Source: Lobulomyces angularis
Taxonomy: Eukaryota > Chytridiomycota > Chytridiomycetes > Lobulomycetales > Lobulomycetaceae
Assembly (NCBI GenBank): GCA_027604685.1
Contig: JADHYX010000010.1
Location: forward strand, 62,001 to 126,000
Length of the DNA: 64,000 bases
Reading direction: 5' to 3'
The first letter of the stretch is position 1. Every line of letters begins with the position of its first letter. The translations under genes and the position numbers were made by a program. Shown in pieces: positions 55,884 to 64,000 of this stretch. The notes beneath the pieces are model-generated. The model made no database searches and was not told the origin of the DNA. It saw only the letters and a program-made list of their open reading frames with translations.

Positions 55884-57096
55884 AATGCTATTTAATGTAT
55901 TTTCAAATTTTTTTATTCTTTTTCTTTGAGAAAAATTCACTGTAATAAAGGAAATATCACTTTGTTACACAACTCGGCAGCAAAATTAAAGTATGAATTA
56001 AAAAAAAAATAGCAAAAACTATTCAGGAAACAATGATCTACTAAAATACAAAGGTCTGAAACCATGCTGCAAAGTACCATCCATACCTTCCTTTATATGT
56101 AATGTTGCTACGTCATCCTGTTCCATAATATTTTTGCAAGATTTCCATTCACTATTTGCACCATAGTTCTTTTTTACAATGGAACTTCCATGAAATTCGA
56201 CAAATTTTCCATTTTCACTTGGATTAGGATGATTAAATTTTTCTTAAGATCTATCTTTATTTTTAAAGCAAAGTGATGTTAAATATTTATTCACTAAACA
56301 CAATTGCTTGATATAGCTCTTTCTTAAACATATCTCTAAAACCTTTTCCTTTGTTGCTATTTGATATTTCATTGCATTTCTTGACAAATCATTAATCAAA
56401 ATTATTGCAGTTTTTCCCATCACAAATTTTATCTTTAAAATTACTACTGAATTTATTTTCTGACTTCTGATGTTCTAAAAAATTTGTAAGAAGTCTGGAA
56501 AAATTTAAATGTCTGCATCGGAATATTTTAATAATAAAATTAACCTTGATTAATAAATTTAATTTAATATACTTTCATTAATATATCTCCTTCAACTATG
56601 CTGTTTGATGTATAGTAAATGATGTTCTAATAGTTTTACCAAGAATATAATGTAACCAATTATTTATTAAAACTTCGTTTAATTTTTTTAAGTTTTCAAA
56701 TTTAGTATCATTTGCTAAATTTTTGTTGTTACTTTTTTTTTCCATGTGATGTAATAATTATTTCAAAATCATCAAAATTTAATTTTTAGTTTAATAAATA
56801 GAATGTTCAAAAACAAAGTTTTTTGTAAGGCCACTCTTATTTAACTCAAAATTTTCTTACAATTATTATTCATATCACTGAAGTTGATTTTATAAAATTT
56901 CAGAAAAGCCATTTTAAAATTATAAATTGCTTTTAATGATTTCGTTATTTTGTTAACATTTCAAAATTAAAAGAATTGAGCAAAAAAAATTTTCAAAATT
57001 TGAAAATTTTTTTAAAAAAAAAAAAAGGTAAACTTATTTTTGCAAAATATATTAAGAAAAAATAATAAACAACAAGATCTACCTTTTAAAGGAAAA
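55884..57096. other. Spacer holding repeat copy A
   Basis: Outside the repeat copy described separately, the DNA is AT-rich. On the minus strand an ATG at ~56745 opens a 49-codon frame (MEKKSNNKNLANDTKFENLK...), and another frame at ~56360-56300 reads KGKGFRDMFKKELYQAIVF. These may be earlier exons of a gene ending in copy A, but stops and phases do not resolve. Confidence 0.4.
56018..56270 (-). repeat. Repeat family copy A with intact short frame
   Basis: On the minus strand this segment encodes a 70-residue open frame, with pieces NHPNPSENGKFVEFHGSSIV, YGANSEWKSCKNIMEQDDVA and HGFRPLYFSRSLFPE, ending in TAG at 56019-56021. A diverged copy occurs in opposite orientation at 62256-62501. Base identity is high over two blocks (about 62320-62400 and 62420-62500 equivalents). 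A possible intron just upstream (from TTTA|GTGAAT to TTAAG|AA) would join it to YQAIVF, suggesting a real gene rather than only a repeat. I do not recognise the protein. Confidence 0.7.
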
Positions 57097-59993
57097 ATGC
57101 TTAATATTGATGCAGATCTGGATCCAGAAATTTTAAAACTCACCAAAGGTAGAGAGAAAATATCAATTTAGAAAAAAAAATAAAGTTTTTAAGTTTAAAT
57201 TAAAGGAGAAAAATTAAAAAATAAAAAAATTAAAAAATGTTTAGATTTAGAAACACTTGAAGTAAATCCTGAAACACTTTTAAAAAGGGCAGCCAAGTAT
57301 AAGAATTTGAATAAATTTGACAAGGCACTAAACGATGTAAAGACTGCTTTATCCTTAGACAAATCAAATCTTGAAGCCAAAAATTTCATGTTTAGTTTGT
57401 TAAAAGAAACTCAACAGCTTAAGGAAGTTGAAGCATCAAAAAATTCAGTAAAATCTCTTTTGGAAACCATATCTATTGAAAATGCTCCTCTGGAAGATCG
57501 AGTGGAAAGCGCGCGTAAACTATTATACTTAATTAATCAGAATGAAGTGGAAGTCTCACGAAATATTACACAATCAGGTGGAATTACACCTTTGATCAAT
57601 TCGTATATGAAAGATTTAGAATCAAACGGAATAAGCGAAGCATGTTTTCAAAATTGCTTATTAACGATTATATTACTTTCTAGTAAGCATAATGAGCTCA
57701 ACTTAAAGGACTTTTTAACGACTTTAAATAGAAGTAACCTTAATTTATTGTTTTTTGGATCTTCCGAGAAGAAAGAAAACTTTGTTTACAGTATTGCATC
57801 CACCAAGCATTTTAAAATGGTGATTGAAGTATTGTCACTTTTATGTAATTTTAAATTCTCTAATTTACCAACAAATGAAACGACTCTTTTGATGAATGTT
57901 CAAGGAATTATACTGGAAAATTGTTTACATGTTATAAAGTTAATTTTTAAAAATAAAAAAAGTGAGGAACTTACAAATGATTCTCAAGATTTAGAATTAA
58001 AAAAAATTACTTTGAGTGGTTTAATGAAAATTTTGAGTCAACGAAGTGTCTGTTTAAATTTTATTGAATCCAAAGACTTGAACTTTGTTTTAAGTCTATC
58101 AAAAATAGAACCTGTAAAAAACTTGATTCCGTTGGTATTATCAAGACTTTTTGAGCAGTTTGAGAGTGAAGAAAATGGTAACAAAATATTGGAAGGTAGG
58201 TTATCCAGTATATTAAATTCTTGGTATAAGGCTGGAAATAGTCAAGACACTAGCACTGCTTTGTTAGCGCTATCTGCTATATTTCAAGCAAAGCCGTTAG
58301 TTGGAAGTAAGGTTTGGTTTTGTTTTACATACTTTATACAAAATAACCACATATACTTAGATTTTGCAAAGTCCTGGGATGATTGAGGAAATTGCGGATG
58401 CGTTAGAATTTGCGAAAGAAGCAGTGCAGCTGGCTACACTGGAGGCGTTGACAAGTTCCTGTACGGATAAATCATGTCGAACTCTAATTCTTACTCACCT
58501 GGAAGTTGTATTGAAAAACTTATCAAAATCTAATTCAAATGCTTTGAAAACATTAGCGTCTTCTATATTAATTAAAGCCTCGACTGACAATATTGCAATG
58601 CAAAAACACATTTTGGAAAATGAAAATGCACTAAAAAACTTCATTGAATCTGTCATAACAAATGCCTCCAACTCAAATAAAAGTGAAAGATTTTTAAGTT
58701 CCATAGAAAGTTTAGCTTATTTATCAATCCACACACAGATTAAAGAAAAACTATGCTTTGATAAGCGATTTTTAGAATCTATTTTTTCTTTATCTTCACA
58801 AAATGACAATACTCTTCGTTACGGAATTGCAATGGTATCGTAGTGTTTTTAGTTTAATTTTTATTTTTATTCTTATTTTACATATAGATTCTCACCAATA
58901 TATCAGCGTATAAAAAAAGGCTTTCAGGAGAAGAAGAACAAGTAAAGAAACTTCGGGAATTAGCCAAAGACAAAGAGGTAGAAATTGAAGACCCCAAAAA
59001 CAGCGATAAATTTGTTGAAAACCGCTGTGAATTTTTAACTAAAAGCGGTGTTGTTACTTGTCTAGTAAAACTTTCGAAAACTACTAGCACTAATATTAAA
59101 GACATCGTTGCCCAAATATTTTTAAACCTCACAACAAATAAAGCTAATAGAGGTTTGGTTGTGCAGCAAGGCGGTGTCAGAACTTTGCTTAACCTTTCTA
59201 AAGAATGTTCATCAGAATTTATTCCCATCGCTGCTCAAAGTTTAGCGAAGATAGTAATTACTACAGATCCCAATGTTGCTTTCAAAGGCGAACTTAAAAT
59301 AGAGTTAATCAAGCCACTATTAGATTTGTGTAATGGTAATGACCAGTTACAACAGTTTGAGGGAACAATGGGCCTAACAAATTTAGCCTCTACTGAAGAC
59401 AGAATAAGAGAGATTATAGTGAGTTTAAAAGGATTGCAAACTTTCGAAATGCTGCAATTTAGTGACAATGAAATGATTCAACGCGCCGCAACAGAAATGA
59501 TTTGTAATATGCTCTTTAATGAAAAAGTATTCAAACACTATTCAGAAAGATCAGACTCCCAAAAGTTAAAAATATTTATTGCACTAAGTGACAGCGAAAA
59601 TTTTGAAACACAGAGAGCTGCTTCAGGCTGCTTAGCCATTCTAAGCAGTAACGAATATTGTTGCAGATTTATTGGAGAAAGTGAAAAAAATATTGAAATT
59701 ATTATTCGGCTTTGCGAAGTTGGAGTAAATTTTGAATTAGTTCACAGAGGGGTGGAAATATTAAAAAACTTTTGCTACTATGAAGATTTGGGAAAAAAAT
59801 TGCTAAAATTAGGTGTAGTTGACTTATTTAGACGATTAATGAAGTGTGAAGTTAAGGAAATTGCAGTCATCGCCATTGAGGGGTACAAAAACTACTACTT
59901 GTTTATTTTTTTTTTAAACTTTTTTTCCAATATTTTTTTAGGATTACCCTTTTAAAAGAAAGATTTGCAACAGCTCCTTCATTAACAAAGTAA
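57097..59993 (+). CDS. UNC-45/She4 myosin chaperone (UCS protein)
   Basis: Start MLNIDADLDPEILKL at 57097; five exons to EGITLLKERFATAPSLTK, TAA 59991-59993. A short TPR-like helical pair (AAKYKNLNKFDKALNDVKTA) is followed by armadillo/UCS repeats: SPGMIEEIADALEFAKEAVQ, LATLEALTSSCTDKSCR, YGIAMILTNISAYKKRLSGE, MGLTNLASTEDRIREIIVS, QRAATEMICNMLFNE and TQRAASGCLAILSS. The text follows UNC-45 and fungal She4/Rng3 closely in the C-terminal half. Folds and activates class II and V myosin heads, hence cytokinesis and endocytosis. The N-terminal TPR unit is shorter than in animals, so an Hsp90-binding clamp may be lacking, as in yeast. Confidence 0.92.
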
Positions 59994-60664
59994 CTTAAAA
60001 TCAAGACTCTAAAAAAAAAATCTCGTAGTGTAAAATAACTTATATAAGCTGTAGAGTTTTTTTTTTTTTTGGAAGTTGTTAAACTTTATCTTTATTTAAT
60101 TTAAGTGTTCTTTGTTTTATTATTTTTTTGTTGAATTTTTTTTAATTTTTGACCTGACATAAATTTTTACACTAATGGTAATCATCCAGATAGTTTTAGT
60201 AACAACATTAGTATAATTTGTTGTTTGCTATATCATATTCGAGTTAAGCAAATTATTAACTATAGAAAACAATCTTCACTAATGGAAGTAAGAAATTTAT
60301 TTTTAGTTATTAAAAGCTGAGGTTGTGTGGGACAATTTGTTATTGATTGGATAAAAAATTTAACTCAATTCAACTGACGCAAAAAACCAGTAATGCATAT
60401 CAATACAGCAGCTTTAGTAGGCAATAATTTACCGCTTGCGATGGGGATAATACCACAAGTACAGTGTAAGTAACCGCTAACACAAGTGCCAAAGAGTTAC
60501 GGAAGGTCAACACTTAGGATCATAAATAACTAGGAACCAACAGTTTTCGTGAATATTTAAAAGACGACCTGGTTTGCTGGAGCTTTGCTATTTGGTTTTT
60601 TTTGAAATTTAAAAATGTGTAGTTACAAAAAGGTTATAATAACCTTACAATCATCATGATAATG

Positions 60665-60960
60665 CTATTGGTAATTAAAGCGAAATGTATTTAAAATAGT
60701 GTTTTTCGCATTTTCTTTTGGAACATTCAGATGGATTCCAGAAATATCTTTTTGAATGTCTAACTTAGCAAAACAAAACTTTAGCCTACCTAATTTTTTC
60801 AGATTTTCAAATGTTAAAATTGACTCTAGCATTTGTATTAATGATTCCCATATCTGAAAATAACCTTTCAACAGATGCAGAATAGGATGGACTGGATAAA
60901 ATAAAAAGCAAAAATTTTTGTAATTCTTTTGCTGAAATAGTAATACTATTGTAATTCATT
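60665..60960 (-). mobile_element. Decayed hAT transposase C-terminal (dimerisation) fragment
   Basis: The minus-strand frame open from about 60960 to a stop at 60807-60809 reads ISAKELQKFLLFILSSPSYS, ASVERLFSDMGIINTNARVN. The SASVERLFS.MG..NT.AR motif is the hAT dimerisation signature. A one-base shift then continues in another frame as NLKKLGRLKFCFAKLDIQ, so the copy is frameshifted. No N-terminal BED finger, catalytic core, terminal inverted repeats or target duplications were found nearby. A dead copy of a DNA transposon. Confidence 0.75.
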
Positions 60961-61961
60961 AGCAGATGCATACTCATTATCATTGCTCTCAGGTATTAGA
61001 ATACCAAATCTCATTAGACTGTTCTACTCTATGTCACCAGATCTGACAGTTAATAGATATGGTAAAGTACCAGAACATATTGTGAATGGAGCACATGCAT
61101 GCAATAAGGGGAATGGAGATTGAACTTACTCCCTATTAACCTAATATCACTAATACCAATGTATATTCTCCTATGCCATAACTGACATATTTAAAAACTT
61201 TAAAGTACAACTATTTATTCGTGAGTATATAAATATGAAAATCAAGCAATATAATTCAGATGATTCTATATCAAGATATATTGTAAGTGACGCAGTCGCA
61301 GGTGACTATATAATAAATGCTGATGGAACAGTTCTATGCCTTAAATGCCCTCATGTTATACTTATCTGTCCTTGGTCGTCATCTCTTGCTGGGAAAGTCT
61401 AGGCTTTTGAATGAATTATATGACCATTACCACATATAGCTGTTGCTGTGGAATGCTTTTAGTCTCAAGCCTCAATAAGCATTCAGGGGAAGTTTTATTT
61501 TTCTCCCTTTAAAAAACTTTACTGGTTTTAAAAAGTATTTAATTATTATTTTTTATATTTCTTTTTTAATTAATTAGGTAATTTTATTAACATTAAAATA
61601 TAAAGTATTTAATTATCATTATTTATACTTTTTTATTAAATCAACTTAATTTCAGAGATTTAACCTACTAAATTCAATACAATAAATTAAATTTAGTACG
61701 CAAATAAGCCATCCACAGATAATCAAGGATGTCAAATGTCAGAATTATACAATCATTAGAAATTGAAAATGAACTAAAAGAAAGTAGAAAACTCACCATA
61801 GTTATGGGATCAACTAGCTGGTTAATATGTAACGTGTTTTCAACATGCTCATATCTGTCCATAACAATGTTGAAGCAACCAGTAGGTCAATATATGGCAC
61901 TTTCTTTCACTATCTTTCAGATTATTTTAACTATAGTAGTTTTCATTATACGAATCCTTCC

Positions 61962-62010
61962 TACCAATTAGATATATAACGGTACCAATTAGATATATAA
62001 CGGTACCAAT
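61962..62010. repeat. 21-nt tandem duplication
   Basis: The unit TACCAATTAGATATATAACGG occurs twice in direct tandem (61962-61982 with one leading base ambiguity, 61983-62003) followed by a partial TACCAAT. Probably slippage in decaying non-coding DNA. Confidence 0.9.
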
Positions 62011-62255
62011 AAACAAGCTATAAGCCAAATTTAATCTATGATAAGATAGATATTGTATAAATTAAAATCTACCACAAGATTATAGTATATAATGCTATAT
62101 AAATGTCAGTCAATAGAATATTTGATATATTATATTTGAAATTCAGATATTCGTCTAATAACTAAATCTTTAATATACAATTCTATAAGATTTCACCACC
62201 AAATTAAAATTTTAAAACCAAACATCCCATTACGTAAACCACATTAGGGCAATCT

Positions 62256-62501
62256 GCTTTAAATATAAAAATAGATCTTAAGAAAAATTTAAAGAAAGAC
62301 TACATTATAATCCAAGTAAAAATGGAAAATTTGTCGAATTTCATGGAAGCTCCATTGTAAAAAAGAAATATGTGTGCAAATAGTGAATGGAAATCTTGCA
62401 AAAATATTATGGAACAGAAATAACTTAGCAACATTATATACTTTGCAGCATGGTTCTAGACCTTCGTATTTAAGTAGATCATTGTTTCCTAAATAGTTCT
62501 C
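62256..62501 (+). repeat. Repeat family copy B, frameshifted
   Basis: Diverged copy of the segment at 56018-56270 in the opposite orientation. It shares AATGGAAAATTTGTCGAATT, GGAAATCTTGCAAAAATATT, TTTGCAGCATGG and TAGATCATTGTTTCCT. Relative to copy A it carries a one-base insertion (AAATATGTGTGC versus AACTATGGTGC) that leads to an early stop, and lacks about 20 bases before TTTGCAGCATGG. It is therefore a dead copy. Confidence 0.8.
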
Positions 62502-62680
62502 GCTGTTGTTTTTTTAATTGGTGCATTAATTTGGTGCATAATCCAATCATAAAAAAAAAAAAACGAAATAATTTTTTTTTTTTTTTTTCAATTAAATTAA
62601 ATTTGATTTTTTTTAAACTTAAATAAATATTAAACATAAATAAAATTTAATTAAATTGAATTTAATTTAAAAAGGAAGTT

Positions 62681-64000
62681 ATGAAAAAAAAAAAAAATAC
62701 TAAGATGAGTGAAATATTTAGAATACCTGAGGAATTAATGATAATAATCTTTCAAAATTTGAGTAAAGGAACAAAAAGATCAGCGTGCCAAGTTTGCAGG
62801 CGATGGAAAAACATACTTTACAACAACCCGGTTTTATGGAAGACATTAATATTATCGAATGAACTTTCACTTGGTGCTGAAAAACAAATATCCATTGACG
62901 AGAAAAGGAGAATTGTAAATTGTTATCCAGTAATTGACGATGGAGTAAATAAAATAATATTTCAAATTTTTGTAGATTCGATTCAAAGTCGAAATAGATT
63001 TAGATTTTTACAAAAACTGGAATTGAGTTATACAAACGTTGATTTGGAAATTTTTTGCGTTGATGAGGTGGTAGAAACATTACAAGACAATCTGACGCAT
63101 TTGTACATAGACGGTTGCTTTAATGTAGATTCCGGGAGTCTACATTGTCTGAGATACCTTCGGCGTTTAAAATTTTTAGATATTAGTCACTGTAGTAATG
63201 TGGATGACTTTGGTTTAGAAGTTTTGGCAAAAATTTTACCCAACTTGGAGACACTGAATTTAAGCTACCTATTTAGGTTAACTGAAAAAGGAATTGCGAA
63301 ACTATTTAAATTACCATATTTGAATTCTGTTAACCTCTTAGGCTGCTACAGAATTAGAAGTTATCCTTGGGCTTTAAGCGAAACTCCTCAGAAAAAAAAA
63401 CTTGTTATTTGTCCAGTAAAAGAATTGTTACTGGGTGAAGATGCTAGAATTCAAACTGGTGGATTCTGGCTTCTTTGGTGTTGTTGGTATAAAAAAAAAT
63501 GAAGAAAAAACAATAGAAATTTTTTTGTTTATCTTTTTCTTTTTTTATATGTTTTTTTAGGAATTGGAATATGAAATCATTAGCACAAACATGCCCATTC
63601 TTAGAGACCTTAAGAATAAATATGGTCCTATTTGATTTACCATCAGATGGGATCCAAACACTTTTAAGTGAATGTAAAAATTTAAAACACCTTGGCCTAG
63701 TAGTTGATAGAAATTCTGCTCCAGCTTTGTGCAGAAATGTTGAAATGTTAAATAAACTGTCTAGTCTTGAATTAACTTGGTAATTAGATAATTTAATATT
63801 TTAGTTACTTTTTTTTTTCTAATTTTACTTTTTTCTACAAATTTTTTTTTAACTTAGCCATATTGGATTAACTAATGAACAAATGACAAGCTTGATAAAG
63901 TCAAATTGTTTGAAAAAACTTTCGGCGTTAAAATTTCACTCAAAACACACTCTAGTTTTTAACGATAAAAACTTGTTGGAATTCACTACTGCAAATAAAT
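62681..64000 (+). CDS. F-box/LRR protein, 3' end beyond window
   Basis: Start chosen at ATG 62681; a second in-frame ATG at 62705 (MSEIFRIPEE) is an equal candidate because the first codes only for a Lys run. F-box: IPEELMIIIFQNLSKGTKRS and ACQVCRRWKNILYNNPVLWK. Leucine-rich repeats of the cysteine-containing type follow: LKFLDISHCSNVDDFGLEVL, LETLNLSYLFRLTEKGIAKL, LNSVNLLGCYRI. Introns at ~63490 and ~63780 are spliced in phase. The gene runs off the window. Likely a substrate receptor of an SCF ubiquitin ligase. Confidence 0.88.

Larger units (their letters stand above)
59994..62680. other. Gene-free block with transposon and repeat remnants
   Basis: Nearly 2.7 kb without a complete gene. 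It contains the hAT trans-posase remnant, a tandem 21-mer and repeat copy B, described separately. A short plus-strand frame at about 61234-61401 includes INADGTVLCLKC, and another lies at 61729-61971; neither has a recognisable family. The base texture is like the first 1.3 kb of the window. Confidence 0.6.

Noticed and set aside
61729..61971. Plus-strand 80-residue frame with hydrophobic segments
   Set aside because: No family, sits in decayed repeat DNA beside a tandem slippage repeat.

Overview
This is a nuclear contig of an AT-rich (roughly a quarter to 30% GC by eye), gene-dense eukaryote with very short introns (mostly 35-60 nt, GT..AG). The gene content points to an early-diverging, probably zoosporic fungus or close relative (chytrid, Rozella or aphelid type). 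Fungal hallmarks are a fused PurK-PurE ADE2, a Crz1-like C2H2 factor and an HSF factor. Several genes are typical of flagellated or early lineages and commonly missing from Dikarya: COP1, ARL3, HSBP1, a Vilse/ARHGAP39-type RhoGAP, a SMARCC with the long animal-like N-terminus, and an IQ/SPRY protein. Mitoribosomal protein genes imply a translating mitochondrion, which argues against Neocallimastigomycota. The exact taxon is inference.

Layout: 1-2090 is gene-free, homopolymer-rich DNA. 2.1-3.0 kb is an Asn/Ser-rich unknown protein. 3.4-6.8 kb (-) is a SPRY plus IQ-motif protein whose intron holds a 10-N assembly gap. 8.0-9.5 kb is a membrane-anchored adhesin-like protein. 9.8-12.0 kb is an SLP1-type SUN protein. 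12.4-15.3 kb (-) is a WW-WW-MyTH4-RhoGAP protein. 15.9-17.1 kb is an HSF factor. 17.4-19.1 kb is an NTF2-like protein with Jupiter/HN1-like PPGG motifs. 19.3-20.1 kb (-) is a SCOC-like protein. 20.2-23.8 kb (-) is SWI3/SMARCC. 24.2-24.6 kb is HSBP1. 25.5-26.9 kb (-) is a KIN1/MARK-like kinase with apparent frameshifts. 27.3-28.1 kb (-) is ARL3. 28.6-31.3 kb is COP1. 31.5-33.3 kb (-) is ADE2. 33.5-34.2 kb is an unknown protein. 34.4-37.5 kb (-) is a Polo kinase. 37.7-41.1 kb (-) is a ULP2/SENP6-7-type SUMO protease. 41.8-43.9 kb is UGP1. 44.3-45.7 kb is EI24. 46.1-47.6 kb is the Crz1-like factor. 48.1-49.5 kb (-) is a membrane/coiled-coil protein ending in a W2 domain. 49.8-50.8 kb (-) is BAP31. 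51.1-52.3 kb holds convergent uS17m and uS14m. 52.5-53.6 kb is TFIIF-beta. 53.8-55.9 kb (-) is RFT1. 57.1-60.0 kb is an UNC-45/She4 chaperone. 60.0-62.7 kb is gene-free but holds a decayed hAT transposase end and one of two diverged inverted repeat copies; the other lies at 56.0-56.3 kb. 62.7 kb to the end is an F-box/LRR protein cut off by the window edge.

The genes are mostly single-copy housekeeping or regulatory functions (chromatin, transcription, SUMO/ubiquitin, mitosis, ER, nucleotide sugar and purine synthesis) with no operon-like logic. The most unusual observations are three very small exons (4, 6 and 12 nt) needed to restore conserved sequence, the membrane-anchored W2 protein, the NTF2-like/PPGG fusion, fungal-context COP1, the adhesin-like surface protein, and the inverted degenerate repeat family around UNC-45. 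No resolved gene in the window ends in TGA.
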